A stretch of 64,000 nt of DNA, taken from the NCBI RefSeq assembly GCF_000337835.1, contig NZ_AOLM01000008.1:292216-356215 (forward strand). Direction: 5' to 3'. Position numbers and translations under genes: made by a program. The stretch comes from Haloferax sulfurifontis ATCC BAA-897 (GTDB lineage Archaea; Halobacteriota; Halobacteria; Halobacteriales; Haloferacaceae). Positions within the stretch are counted from its first letter, which is position 1; each line of letters begins with the position of its first letter. Of this stretch, positions 1 through 9,382 are shown piece after piece. The notes under the pieces are model-generated. The model was given only the letters and a program-made list of their open reading frames with translations, was not told where the DNA came from and searched no databases.

Positions 1-798
1 GAACTCGACTTCGCGGGCTCCGAGAACACGCTCACGGGCTACGACCCGCAGACCGGCGACCGACGCTTCGAACGGGCGGTTTCGTCGTACTTCCTCGACG
101 GCGTCACCGACGACTCGTTCGTGGTGCCCGTGCCGGCGGGCGGGAGCGAATCGCGCGTCGTCTCGCTCTCGCCGGCGGACGGGAGCGTTCGATGGCGGAC
201 CGAGCCCCGGCGGTGGTATTCCAACGTGGCCGCGGACGTCCGACTCGCCGCCGCCGCGAGAGACGGGACGCTGACGGCCTACGAACTCTCCGACGGGAGC
301 GTTCGGTGGCACGTCCCCATCGGCGACGTGGGGCGGACGATGGTGCTCGGGTCGCAGACGTACCTCACCCGCGACCGGGAAGACGGGCGGCAGGAACTGC
401 TCGCGTTCGACCGGGAGACGGGCGAGCGCCTGTGGGCGAACCCCACGGGCTACCAGATTCGGGCGGTCGAGGCCACGGACGACGCGGTGTTCGTCGGGAG
501 CCGCGTCGACGACCCCGACGGCGGGATGCTCGGCCGAATCGACTGCTTTGACCTCGACGGCACGCGGCGGTGGCAGACCGTAACCGGACTCCCGTCGCTG
601 GACTCGCTCGCCGTCACGGGTTCCCACGTCGTCGCCGGCTGGGACCGGGGCTTCGAGGTGCTTTCCCGGAAGACGGGCGAGACGCGGTGGTCGTACGAAC
701 CGGACTCGCACAGCCGACTCTCTCTCCGCGTCGAGCCGTCGTCGGTGTTCGTCTCGTACGTCGAAGAGGGCGCAGTCGCGCGGTTCCCGCTGGACTGA
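1..798 (+). CDS. PQQ-binding-like beta-propeller repeat protein (5' end outside window)
   Basis: The reading frame is open from base 1, so the N-terminus lies upstream of the window. The 265 visible residues hold several blade-like repeats of the PQQ/pyrrolo-quinoline beta-propeller type, with the recurring pattern 'D-x-x-T-G-x-x-x-W' (for example FDRETGERLW and LSRKTGETRW). Such repeats form a propeller that serves as a binding scaffold; many archaeal members are exported, but the signal region is not visible here. A GTG at 121 is not a credible start because the repeat pattern continues upstream of it. The gene is followed 97 bases later by the HEAT-repeat gene on the same strand. Function beyond the fold cannot be assigned. 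Confidence 0.75.
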   Translation, partial: ELDFAGSENTLTGYDPQTGDRRFERAVSSYFLDGVTDDSFVVPVPAGGSESRVVSLSPADGSVRWRTEPRRWYSNVAADVRLAAAARDGTLTAYELSDGSVRWHVPIGDVGRTMVLGSQTYLTRDREDGRQELLAFDRETGERLWANPTGYQIRAVEATDDAVFVGSRVDDPDGGMLGRIDCFDLDGTRRWQTVTGLPSLDSLAVTGSHVVAGWDRGFEVLSRKTGETRWSYEPDSHSRLSLRVEPSSVFVSYVEEGAVARFPLD

Positions 799-895
799 CT
801 CCGCGTTCCCGGCCCCTGCCCTGATTCGACGACGTACTCCCCACCAACTTATTGCCGTGCCGAGGGGATACTGCGCCAACGAGGAGCACGAACCG

Positions 896-1905
896 ATGGA
901 CGACACACGCCGCGCGTCTCCGCTGAAGCGCCTCGTCGAATCAGTCGAGACCCGAGCCGACGAGGAGGTGAGCGACTCTCTCGGGGCGCTCCGGACGGCG
1001 TCGGCCGAGGACCGCAAACAGGCCCTCCGCGAGCTTCGAGGCCTCGCGGACGACCGGCCGATCGCGTTCGAGTCGTTCCTCCCCGCCGTCACGCCCTTTC
1101 TCACCGACGACGACCGCGCCGTCCGGCTGTTGACCGCGAAGGCGCTCGTCGCGGTCGCGGAGGCCGCTCCCGATGCGGCCGCTCCCGCGGTTCCGGCGCT
1201 CGCCGAGCGCCTCGCCGACGAAGACGAGTTCTACTACGTCCGCGCTCGGTCGGCCGAGGCGCTGGGCTACGTCGCGCTCGAACACCCCGACGCGGTCGCC
1301 TCGCCGGAGATGCTCGCGGACCTCCGCGTCGGTCTCTCGTTCGACGAACCCGAGGTGAAACGGAAGCTGGCGAAGGCGCTCGAATGCGTGGCGCTCGGCG
1401 ACCCCGGTCGACTTCGCCACCGCGTCTCGACGCTCGTCGAACACCTCGACGACCCGGACGTACTCGTCAGATACCACCTCTGTACGGCGATGGCGGCCAT
1501 CGGCTGTGACGCCCCGGACTCGCTCGGCGCGGGTCGGTCGGCGCTCTCCGCTCGGCTCGCCGACGAGAACGCCTTCGTCCGGGGCGCGCCGCCGAGGCAC
1601 TCGGGCTGTTGGCCCGCGAGCGCGGCGAGTCGGTGACGGTTCCGGACTCGGTACTCGATACGGAGTCAGACGCGGCGGCCGAGTTCGTCGCCGAGCGGGT
1701 CCGCTTTCTCCGGGCGTCGGGTGACGGCGATGGCAGTGACTCGCCGGCCGACGGCGTCGGGACGCTCGCCGGCGTTCGAGACACGACCGCGTCCGCGGTC
1801 GCCGAGATTACGTCGCCCGACGCGGACGTGGAGTGTCCCCATTGCGGTGTCGACCTCCCCGAGGGAGCGCCGCCGATGTGTCCGAGTTGCGGCGTTCCGT
1901 ACTGA
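896..1905 (+). pseudogene. HEAT-repeat protein with C-terminal zinc ribbon, frameshifted
   Basis: The start is the ATG at 896. The frame encodes helical HEAT-like repeats (ending with RLADENAFVRG), then shifts at a GGGG run near 1581-1584 into a short tail stopping at 1636. The correct continuation lies in the other forward frame: RAAEALGLLARERGE begins at 1585 and runs to 1905. It ends in a zinc-ribbon pair of CxxC motifs, CPHCG and CPSCG. One base appears to be missing from the homopolymer. Either the gene is truly broken or this is a sequencing error. Intact, it would be a protein of about 335 residues. HEAT proteins of this kind act as protein-interaction scaffolds; no specific partner is visible. 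Confidence 0.7.
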
Positions 1906-1935
1906 GTTGACCGTCTCGCCCTCCGTGCGCCGTGT

Positions 1936-4110
1936 TCACGCCCGGCCGTCGGCGAAGTCGACGCCCGTGATTTCGAAGCGAGTGCCTCCCTCGGCGGACT
2001 CGGTGACGCGGACCTCCCAGCCGTGGGCTTCCGCCACCTGCTTGACGATGGCGAGACCGAAGCCGGTCCCCGAGCGCGAGGTGGTGTACCCGGCCTCGAA
2101 GACCGTGTCGAGGTGGTCGGCCGAGATACCGTCGCCGTCGTCGGCGACGTAGAAGCCGTTCGGGAGGTCGCCGACCGTCACCGTCACGCCCGGGCCGCCG
2201 TGCTCGACCGAGTTACGGACGAGGTTCTCGATGAGTTGCTGGAGCCGGCTCCGGTCGGCGACGACGGTCGTCGTCAGGTCGTTTCGGAGGTCGGCGTCCG
2301 CCGTCTCGACGGTCCGCCAGCAGTCGTCGACGAGCGACGACAGCGCCACGGTTTCGCAGTCGCCGACGTCGTCGCCCTCGCGGGCGAGCGTCAGCAGGTC
2401 GTCGATGAGGTCACCGATGCGGTCGAGCGCCTCCGCGGCGGTGGCGAGTCGGTCGCTGTCGTGTTCCTCGCGCGCCAGCTGAACGTTGCCGGTGGCGACG
2501 TTCAGCGGGTTCCGCAGGTCGTGGCTGACGACGCTGGCGAACTCGCTCAGCCGCTCGTTTTGCCGCTGGAGCTGTCGTTCGCGCTCGCGCTGTTCGGTCG
2601 TGTCGCGGTACATCCAGAGGTGGCCGGTCCCCTCGGGCAGTTCGATGGGTTCGTAGCTTCGGGCGAGCGTCCGGCCGCGCGCCAGTTCGACCGACTCGGA
2701 GTAGTCGGATTCGGACCCGGATATCAGTTCGTCGACGCGCTCGACGAAGCCCTCGGGGTCGGTGGTGAGTTCGCCGGCCTCTCGCGCCAGTTTCCGACAG
2801 TCCGCGTCGACGAGCTCCGCGGGTGACTCCTGGATGTCGAACAGTTCGAGCAGTCGGTCGTTGACCGCGAGGACGGTCCGGTCGCTGTTCTCGGCGAGGA
2901 CCCCGACCGGGAGCGCCCCGACGAGCGTCGAAAGCAGGACGTTGGTCCGTTCGAGTTCGTCTTCGTGGTCGACGCGCTCGGAGATGTCGCGGCTGATGGC
3001 GACGAAGCGGTCCTCGCCGGCGAGGTCGAGCCGGCGGACGTGGACCTCGACCGGGAACGTCGAGCCGTCCTTGCGGGTGTAGGCGCCCTCGATCCGCCGC
3101 CTGTCGCCTTGCTCCATGTCGTTCCAGATGTCCGTGGCTCGCTCGGCGCCCAGCGTTCGGTCCAGGTCCCAGACCTTCATCTCGGTGAGTTCCGCGGCGC
3201 TGTAGCCGGTCGCCTCGCACAGTTGGGGGTTCGGGTCGAGGATGTCGCCGTCGACGTTGTGGACGTTGACCATGTCGGGCGACTCCTCGAAGAGCGCGGT
3301 GACCCGCGCCGTCGTCTCCCGGAGTCGCGCCTCGCGCTCGATGCGCTCGGTCACGTCCTGAAACAGCGAGAAGACCGCCACGACCTCGCCGTCGTCGTCG
3401 GTGACGACGCGGTTGTGCCACTCGCAGTGGATGTGTTCGCCGTCCTTTCGGACGTTCTCGTCGACGCTGTGGTAGCCGCCGGTGTCCGTGGCGAGCTGGT
3501 CCGTGACGGTGTCGACGTTGTCGTAACTGCCTTCCGTGACGATGGCCTCCCAGGTGTGGCCGCGCAGTTCCGCCTCGGAGTAGCCGAGAACATCTTCCGC
3601 ACGCTCGTTGAGGCCGACGATGCGGAAGTCGCTGTCGTACTCTAAGACGCCGAGAGGCGACTGTTCGATGAACAGGGAGAGCCGTTGTTCGCTCGCCTCG
3701 AGCGCGCGCTGTGAGCGGTACTGTTCGACGGCGTTCTCGATACGGTTGGCGAGGACGGTGTACTGGCTGGTCCCGTGTTCCTTCTGGAGGTAGTCGGTGA
3801 CGCCCGCGGAGATGGCGTCGCTCGCGACCTCCTCGCTTCCTTTGCCAGTAAAGAGGATGAACGGGAGGTCTGGGGCGTCCTCGCGGAGGGCTTCGAGGAA
3901 GTCGAGACCGTCGAGGCTTGGCATGTCGTAGTCCGAGACGACGCAGTCGAACTCCTCGTCGGCAAGTCTGTCGAGTCCCGCCGCCACCGACGTTTCGGTC
4001 TCGACCCGGAACCGGTCGTGCATCCGTTCGAGGAACGCGGCCGCCAACTCCGCGAAGGCCTCGTCGTCGTCGACGTGCAGGACGGCCACCTCGTTCACCG
4101 TCTCACTCAT
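1936..4110 (-). CDS. Hybrid sensor histidine kinase: receiver, three PAS domains, HisKA, HATPase
   Basis: A 724-residue soluble kinase. Domain order: N-terminal response-regulator receiver (about residues 8-120, phospho-acceptor Asp60 in VVSDYDMP, Lys in LQKEHG), then three PAS/PAC modules (about 145-490), a dimerisation/phospho-acceptor helix with the histidine in ASVVSHDLRNPLN (about 515-580), and a C-terminal HATPase with N-box QQLIENLVRNSVEHG and G-boxes DDGDGI and GTGFGLAIV. No membrane segment is visible, so it probably senses an internal signal such as redox state or a ligand bound by the PAS domains. This receiver-PAS-kinase layout is common in haloarchaea. No output regulator lies next to it, so the partner is unknown. 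The ATG at 4110 gives a complete receiver. Confidence 0.9.
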   Translation of the reverse strand: MSETVNEVAVLHVDDDEAFAELAAAFLERMHDRFRVETETSVAAGLDRLADEEFDCVVSDYDMPSLDGLDFLEALREDAPDLPFILFTGKGSEEVASDAISAGVTDYLQKEHGTSQYTVLANRIENAVEQYRSQRALEASEQRLSLFIEQSPLGVLEYDSDFRIVGLNERAEDVLGYSEAELRGHTWEAIVTEGSYDNVDTVTDQLATDTGGYHSVDENVRKDGEHIHCEWHNRVVTDDDGEVVAVFSLFQDVTERIEREARLRETTARVTALFEESPDMVNVHNVDGDILDPNPQLCEATGYSAAELTEMKVWDLDRTLGAERATDIWNDMEQGDRRRIEGAYTRKDGSTFPVEVHVRRLDLAGEDRFVAISRDISERVDHEDELERTNVLLSTLVGALPVGVLAENSDRTVLAVNDRLLELFDIQESPAELVDADCRKLAREAGELTTDPEGFVERVDELISGSESDYSESVELARGRTLARSYEPIELPEGTGHLWMYRDTTEQRERERQLQRQNERLSEFASVVSHDLRNPLNVATGNVQLAREEHDSDRLATAAEALDRIGDLIDDLLTLAREGDDVGDCETVALSSLVDDCWRTVETADADLRNDLTTTVVADRSRLQQLIENLVRNSVEHGGPGVTVTVGDLPNGFYVADDGDGISADHLDTVFEAGYTTSRSGTGFGLAIVKQVAEAHGWEVRVTESAEGGTRFEITGVDFADGRA

Positions 4111-4964
4111 AGCTGTTCTCCGTGAAAGTTCGACGGGAGATACTTAACCGTGACTGGCCGGCCGCTCAGTCGGAGACGCCGACGTTTCGCCTCGGTGAAC
4201 TGTTCGCTCGACTCGCGGGCGGTCCCGGATATCCGGACGAGTTCCACCACCGGCGTCTCGGACTCGTCGCCCCGACGGTTGCGGTAGATGGTCGTTTCGC
4301 TCGCGCATGCGGTCGAACTTTCACCGCCGGACGGGCGACGTAGCGACGGCGTTCGACGTCGAATCAATATTATCAGTATACGATTATGTATAGTTAAATA
4401 TACGTAAAATGACTATTATTCGGCTCGGTTTTCCTCGGCGTGTTCGGCGCTGGTTCACGTTTCGTGATACCCGCGTTACGACAGAGGCCTGTGCGGGTCG
4501 AACTCACTTTCGGGGTTGCGTGAGGCCGACGAGACGACTTTCACGGGATAGTTTATCTCGACTCAGATTGGCGCGTGGGCCACCTTTCGACCAGAATCGT
4601 GGGTGAAAGGGAGTCGTGACGGCCTCTGTCGCGGCGGACGGTCGGGGCTGGTATCCATCGAGACGAATCGGGTCTCGCCGACGCACCCCCTCCGAACCAC
4701 GCCCGTTTGAGTGTCGCTCGTCTCCGACGACACACGGTTGACGAGGCGGCGCTTGTCTCCAATACTATCAGATAACAGTATTATATATGTGTCTGTCTGT
4801 TTCGCCCCGAAAAGCGACGAGCGAGCAAGTGAAACGGCGCGGGCGTCACCCCAACTGTTCTCGCTCATTCGTCGCGTACTCGCCCCGCCTGTGGTCTGGC
4901 GTCCGCGATACTGGGATGACATCCCCGTACAACTATACTAATTGCCAGCAATCACCATGGTACG
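4111..4964. other. Long intergenic region with AT-rich patches, no credible gene
   Basis: This stretch separates the histidine kinase from the catabolic island. Open frames here lack haloarchaeal codon bias and resemble nothing I know. Two AT-rich patches stand out. At 4365-4430 there is the inverted repeat TATAC-N6-GTATA (4377-4392). At 4761-4782 there is AATACT-N10-AGTATT, directly followed by a strong TATA-like ATTATATATG. The second could drive a long leader of the dehydrogenase gene at 4965 or a small unannotated RNA. Confidence 0.5.
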
Positions 4965-6026
4965 ATGCGCGCAGTAACTTTCACAACTCCCGGTGAGCCG
5001 CTCGAAATTCGGGAGGTCGACGAACCGGGACTAGACGAGGCGGGTGTCATCGTGGAGACGGAGGCGTGCGGAATCTGCCGAAGCGACTGGCACGCGTGGC
5101 AGGGCGACCCGCTCTGGGAGTCTCGGGATTTCGACGACGGACACGTCTTCGGTCACGAACCGGCCGGCGTCGTCGTCGAGGTCGGCGACGAGGTTGAACA
5201 CGTCCGCGAAGGCGACCGAGTGACAGTCCCCTTCAACCTCGGCGACGGGACGTGTCCGTCCTGTCGTTCGGGTCACTCGAACGTCTGCGATAACCGGGTC
5301 CCGCTCGGACTCGCACCCGAGGCCAACGGGGCCTTCGCCGAACGATTCCACGTACCGTGGGCGGACTACAACGTCGTCCGGCTCCCGGACAGCGTCTCGT
5401 CGGTCGAGATGGCCGGTCTCGGCTGTCGGTTCATGACCTCGTTTCACGCCCTCGTCCACCGCGCAGACGTCACCGCGGGCGATTGGGTGGTCGTCTACGG
5501 CTGTGGTGGCGTCGGTCTGTCCGCCGTTCACATCGCCGACGCGCTCGGGGCCAACGTCGTCGCCGTCGACCTCTTCGACGAGAAGTTGTCGTTTGCGCGC
5601 GAACTGGGCGCTGTCGAAACGCTCAACGCAAACGACCTCGCTGACGTTCCGTCGGAGGTGCGAGGGCTGACAGACGGCGGCGCTCACGTCTCGGTCGACG
5701 CCCTCGGAATCGCCGAAACGTGCCAAAACGCGGTCAAGAGCCTCCGAAAGAGAGGTCAGCACGTGCAAGTCGGACTCACGTCGAACGAGGAGGGCGGCGA
5801 GGTCGCGCTCCCGACGGACCGGATGGTACTCGACGAACTCCAGTTCATCGGTGCGGTCGGGATGCCTCGACCGCGGTACGACGAAATCTTCAGAATGATG
5901 GACCGTGGTGCGCTCGAACCGGCGGCAGTGATATCCGAGATGGTGTCTCTCGACCAGACCCCCGAGATACTGGCTTCGATGACGGACTTCGACACCGTCG
6001 GAATCCCAGTGATTGACACGTTCTGA
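4965..6026 (+). CDS. Zinc-dependent alcohol/polyol dehydrogenase (MDR superfamily)
   Basis: A 353-residue medium-chain dehydrogenase. It has the catalytic-zinc motif CGICRSDWHAW and GHEPAGVV, the structural-zinc cysteines in CPSCRSGHSNVCD, and the Rossmann motif YGCGGVGLSA followed by an acidic residue (VVAVDLF), which suggests NAD rather than NADP. The family oxidises secondary or primary alcohols, including sugars and polyols. It is the first gene of the sugar-acid island and probably feeds an alcohol or lactaldehyde-type substrate into it; the substrate is not determinable from sequence. The ATG at 4965 gives the usual MRAVTF start of this family. A TATA-like ACTATACTAA lies about 20-30 bases upstream. 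Confidence 0.88.
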   Translation: MRAVTFTTPGEPLEIREVDEPGLDEAGVIVETEACGICRSDWHAWQGDPLWESRDFDDGHVFGHEPAGVVVEVGDEVEHVREGDRVTVPFNLGDGTCPSCRSGHSNVCDNRVPLGLAPEANGAFAERFHVPWADYNVVRLPDSVSSVEMAGLGCRFMTSFHALVHRADVTAGDWVVVYGCGGVGLSAVHIADALGANVVAVDLFDEKLSFARELGAVETLNANDLADVPSEVRGLTDGGAHVSVDALGIAETCQNAVKSLRKRGQHVQVGLTSNEEGGEVALPTDRMVLDELQFIGAVGMPRPRYDEIFRMMDRGALEPAAVISEMVSLDQTPEILASMTDFDTVGIPVIDTF

Positions 6027-6112
6027 CGGCGGAGCGCGAACCGAGGTGCTGGCAAACGCGCCCTCCGTGCGCCACACCGACAACAGAGCCCACCTTCGTC
6101 AGGCCGAATCGA

Positions 6113-6952
6113 CTACTCTGGAATCCCGTACACCTCCCGAGACCAATCTCGTTCGAGCGTATCGTAGACCGGTTGGTTCCGGTCCAACTCGTCGATACGT
6201 CGTTGGTCTTCCGTATCGAGTTCCCAGTCGAACAGCGCACCGTTTTCGGCGATGTGCGTCGCGGAACTCGATTTCGGTAGGACGACGATGTCCTTCTCGA
6301 CGGCCCACTTGAGGACGATTTGCGCGGGAGATCTGTCGTACGTCTCTGCGATATCCTGAATCGTCGAATCTTGGAGCACCTTCGTCCGCCCGAGCGGTGC
6401 GGCCGCTTCGACGGCCACCCCGTTCGACTGGCAGTAGTCGACCAAATCGCGCCGCTGGAACCACGGATGGAACTCGATCTGATTGACGGCGATGGGGACG
6501 TCGGTGACGTGCAGCGCGTTACTAAGCTGATAGCCGCTGAAGTTGGATACGCCGACGTTGCGCACCTTCCCGTCGTCGGAGAGCGTCTTCATCGCGTCGA
6601 GCGTCTCTCGGAGCGAAATCGCCGGGTTCGGCCAGTGAATCAGATACAAATCGAGATAGTCGGTGCCGAGTCTGTCGAGCGAGTTCTCACACGACTCGAT
6701 GACGCTCTCGTAGTTGAGGTTCGCCGGCAGTACCTTCGACGTGAGAAACAGGTCTTCGCGGTCGTAGTCCGCGAGCGTCTCACCGATTTCGCCCTCGTTT
6801 TGATATCCCTCGGCCGTGTCGACGTGGGTGTAGTCACCGTCGAGTGCGGCGCGTACAGACGCGCGAACGGTCGCGCCATCGATATCCCACGTTCCGAGGC
6901 CGACCTTCGGAAGGTCGTCCCCGCTTGGAAGTCTGACAGTCAAACTCGTCAT
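6113..6952 (-). CDS. Aldo/keto reductase
   Basis: About 279 residues from the ATG at 6952 (MTSLTVRLPSG). An ATG four codons upstream (6964) is in frame but less likely, since the alignment to family members begins at the later Met. The catalytic tetrad of the AKR superfamily is visible: Asp in THVDTAEGY, the Tyr in the same motif, Lys in LTSKVLP, and His in LYLIHWPNP. The C-terminal phosphate-binding signature is VLPKSSSATHIAEN. These enzymes reduce aldehydes and ketoses with NADPH. It is convergent with the dehydrogenase gene at 4965 and divergent from a second reductase at 7095, so the two reductases may share a control region of about 140 bases. Confidence 0.88.
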   Translation of the reverse strand: MTSLTVRLPSGDDLPKVGLGTWDIDGATVRASVRAALDGDYTHVDTAEGYQNEGEIGETLADYDREDLFLTSKVLPANLNYESVIESCENSLDRLGTDYLDLYLIHWPNPAISLRETLDAMKTLSDDGKVRNVGVSNFSGYQLSNALHVTDVPIAVNQIEFHPWFQRRDLVDYCQSNGVAVEAAAPLGRTKVLQDSTIQDIAETYDRSPAQIVLKWAVEKDIVVLPKSSSATHIAENGALFDWELDTEDQRRIDELDRNQPVYDTLERDWSREVYGIPE

Positions 6953-7094
6953 CGGACCGTACATTCGTCCGCCATCGTATCAATCTACCCCAGCGCGCGG
7001 AGACGAGACTCCCCGCTCCGGATTCGTCCCGGTGGGCCGGCGGGGGCACGCCGACGGCGAAAGAGTTTACTTGCAGATACGGGTGATACGTCGT

Positions 7095-7901
7095 ATGGTA
7101 TCACCTCTGCCACCAATCGGGCTCGGAACGTGGGAAAACGACGACCCGGCGCAGTGCGCCCGGTCGGTCCGGACCGCCATCGAACTGGGGTACAGACACG
7201 TCGACACCGCAGAGCACTACGGGAACGAATCGGCCGTCGGCGACGGCATCGAGGAAGCCGACGCGCCTCGTGACGAGCTGTTTCTCGCCACGAAAGTCCA
7301 CCCGATAAGCGGTGGGCTGACCCACGACGAAGTCCTCGACGAGGCCGACGCGAGCATGGAGCGACTCGGCGTCGACTATCTCGACCTCCTGTACGTTCAC
7401 TGGCCGGTCGGGGAGTACGAGGCCGACGAAACCCTCGGCGCGTTCGAACGCCTCGTCGAAGCGGACCGCGTCCGACACATCGGCGTGTCGAACTTCGACG
7501 TCGACCTCCTCGACGAGGCCCGCGAGGTCCTCGAATCTCCGCTTTTCGCACACCAAGTAGAGATGCACCCGTTTTTGCCGCAACGTGAGCTCGTCGAAGA
7601 CGCACAGCGACGCGATTACACGCTCGTCGCGTACTCGCCGCTCGCGCGCGGCGAGGCTCTCACGAACGCGACCATCCGTGACATCGCCGAACAGTACGGG
7701 ACGTCGCCCGCGCAGGTGTGTCTCGCGTGGGTGACGAGCCACGAGAACGTCGTCGCGATTCCAAAAGCCACCTCCAGCGCCCACCTCGAAGACAACCTCG
7801 GTGCCGCCGCGCTCGAACTGGACGACGAAGACGTCGCCCGCATCGACGACATCGAACGGCGCACGCGCTTCGTCGAGCGCGACGGTGCGCCGTGGCAGTG
7901 A
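7095..7901 (+). CDS. Aldo/keto reductase, second copy
   Basis: A 268-residue reductase from the ATG at 7095 (MVSPLPPIGLGTW). The tetrad is HVDTAEHYGN (Asp, Tyr), LATKVHP (Lys) and LLYVHWPV (His), and the cofactor phosphate loop is AIPKATSSAHLEDN. It is a clear paralogue of the divergent neighbour at 6113-6952. Two AKRs beside a zinc dehydrogenase suggest interconversion of sugar aldehydes or ketoses with alcohols or acids; the substrate is unknown. An upstream in-frame GTG at 7032 would add 21 residues with no family similarity, so it was rejected. Confidence 0.88.
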   Translation: MVSPLPPIGLGTWENDDPAQCARSVRTAIELGYRHVDTAEHYGNESAVGDGIEEADAPRDELFLATKVHPISGGLTHDEVLDEADASMERLGVDYLDLLYVHWPVGEYEADETLGAFERLVEADRVRHIGVSNFDVDLLDEAREVLESPLFAHQVEMHPFLPQRELVEDAQRRDYTLVAYSPLARGEALTNATIRDIAEQYGTSPAQVCLAWVTSHENVVAIPKATSSAHLEDNLGAAALELDDEDVARIDDIERRTRFVERDGAPWQ

Positions 7902-8405
7902 CCCCTCCGGCGGTCGCCGCAGGGATACTGAGAGACGGTCGCATCGGAGCCACCGGCTTCGTCGTCGGGAGCGTCGACTCCTCCGATTAGCGGCGACGCC
8001 AATCGGTCGACTCCCCCGTACGCCACCCCGGAGAGCCGTCTGTCTCTCGAAGGGGTCGTGCGACGACCGTCCGAGGCTCCCCCGGCGGCGGCGCGCCGCC
8101 GAGTCGGCGTGCGACGAGAGCGAACGTGTTCGCTGTTCTCCGCGAGCACATCGAAGTTTGTATTACAGGTGTACTTATGTAATGTCCAGAGGATTGGGCC
8201 ACCTCGCATCCGGCGATAGTAAACCCCGGTGTAGTGAGCGGCGGCCACGCGGGGCGGTCACAGCGACGGTTCGCTCCGCTACTCCGGGGAACGGCGCTAT
8301 CGACGCCGTCGCGTCACTCCGTGGGAACGTTCAGTCGTGTCGAACGTGACTCGAACGCACCGAACACGGGGGACTGGTTAAGTCCATGCCGTACGAGACG
8401 CTCGT
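7902..8405. other. Intergenic region, no gene seen
   Basis: No open frame here has convincing codon use or homology. The region contains a GC-rich perfect palindrome around GGCGGCGCGCCGCC (about 8090) and the inverted repeat ATTACA-N10-TGTAAT at 8162-8183. At 8377-8386 a TATA-like GGTTAAGTCC sits about 20 bases before the cupin start and is its probable promoter. Confidence 0.5.
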
Positions 8406-8750
8406 ATGGACGTTCAACCGATGACGGACGACGGCGAGGAGGTTCTCGACGGGGTCCACCTCGCACAGCTTGCGACGGGGCGTCAGGGCAGTGTTCAACA
8501 CTTCCGTATCGAGTCGGGCGCGCTCGTCGGAACGCACAGCCACGAACACGAACAGATCGGATGGGTGTCGTCGGGGGAGTTGCTGTTCACGGTCGACGGC
8601 GAAGAGTATCTCGTCGGGCCGAACACCTCCTACGTCATTCCGGGAGCGGTCCCACACTCGGCCGAGAACCGCGGCGAGGTCGACGCCGTCGGTATCGAAG
8701 TGTTCTCACCGCCGCGGGTGACACCGCCGTGGGAGGGTGACGACGAATAA
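8406..8750 (+). CDS. Small single-domain cupin protein
   Basis: A 114-residue beta-barrel cupin. The two conserved cupin motifs are visible: GTHSHEHEQIGWVSSGE (metal ligands His-His-Glu) and the second motif containing IPGAVPHSAEN with a His. Single-domain cupins of this size in sugar-acid clusters are often metal-dependent isomerases or KdgF-like enzymes that linearise unsaturated uronates; that role here is inference. The start at 8406 follows a TATA-like GGTTAAGTCC. Its last 14 bases overlap the open frame of the truncated ABC ATPase that follows. Confidence 0.82.
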   Translation: MDVQPMTDDGEEVLDGVHLAQLATGRQGSVQHFRIESGALVGTHSHEHEQIGWVSSGELLFTVDGEEYLVGPNTSYVIPGAVPHSAENRGEVDAVGIEVFSPPRVTPPWEGDDE

Positions 8751-9186
8751 ACGGGACACTCACCCGAAACTCACTGACCCGCCCCCGCGGACGAAACCGC
8801 GTGAGCTGGGGTTCGACGCCGGACTACGGGAGGAGTTCTTCGAGTTCGGCCTCCCGGTGGACGTCGAGCGGGCGGTCGACGAGTGGGACGGGTCCCTCGA
8901 CAGCCTCACGCTCGGCGTGCGTCCCGAGGACCTGAGCGACCTGTCGGTCCTCGACGAGGACGAGTACACCGAAAACAGCACTCTCGACGCACAGGTGAAA
9001 GTCGTCGAGCCGATGGGCTCGGACAAGTTCCTCACGGTGACCTCGAAGACCGACGATGACACGGAGTTCAGCGCCCGCGTCGCCCCCGAGAGCAGTGTCG
9101 AGCCGGGCGAATCGATTTCGCTTTCGGCCACGCTCGACAAGATTCACCTGTTCGACGACGAGACCGGTCAGAACATCACCTACTGA
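8737..9186 (+). pseudogene. C-terminal remnant of a MalK/UgpC-type ABC transporter ATPase
   Basis: The 149-residue frame has no Walker A, signature or Walker B. It matches only the TOBE-containing C-terminal domain of carbohydrate ABC ATPases: LTLGVRPEDLSD, then VKVVEPMGSDKF, and the end DKIHLFDDETGQNI. The intact ATPase at 38077-39231 has the equivalent features (LSIRPENLNVD, VEVIGSDNF, DDLHLFDRNTEE). The frame therefore begins inside a deleted gene: about two thirds of an ATPase has been lost and the cupin joined to the remnant. A GTG at 8737 allows translation, but function as an ATPase is impossible. It is a scar of an ancestral sugar transporter operon at this site. Confidence 0.78.
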
Positions 9187-9348
9187 CCGCCGCCGGTTCG
9201 TTTTCAGCGGACGTTTCTCTCGTCTCAGCCGCTGGTGAGCACGCACCAGAAACGACGGGCGGGCCGACGACAGCACCCAGCGATACCAATCGCGCACCGG
9301 ACGCCGCAACCGTCCGGAATCGAGACGGACTCCTCCGAGTCCCATGAC

Positions 9349-9357
9349 AACAATTAT
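9349..9357 (+). promoter_or_regulatory. AACAATTAT element at promoter position of lutC
   Basis: AACAATTAT ends 25 bases before the ATG at 9383, the position expected of a TATA box for a leaderless haloarchaeal transcript. The same nonamer occurs at 20892-20900 (minus strand, also 25 bases before its start codon) and at 21953-21961. Confidence 0.5.
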
Positions 9358-9382
9358 CATTTTCGTCCCGTATGGTACTGCT

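Noticed and set aside
4107..4367. Possible 86-residue gene upstream of the histidine kinase
   Set aside because: Poor codon bias, no known motifs, and it occupies the kinase promoter region.
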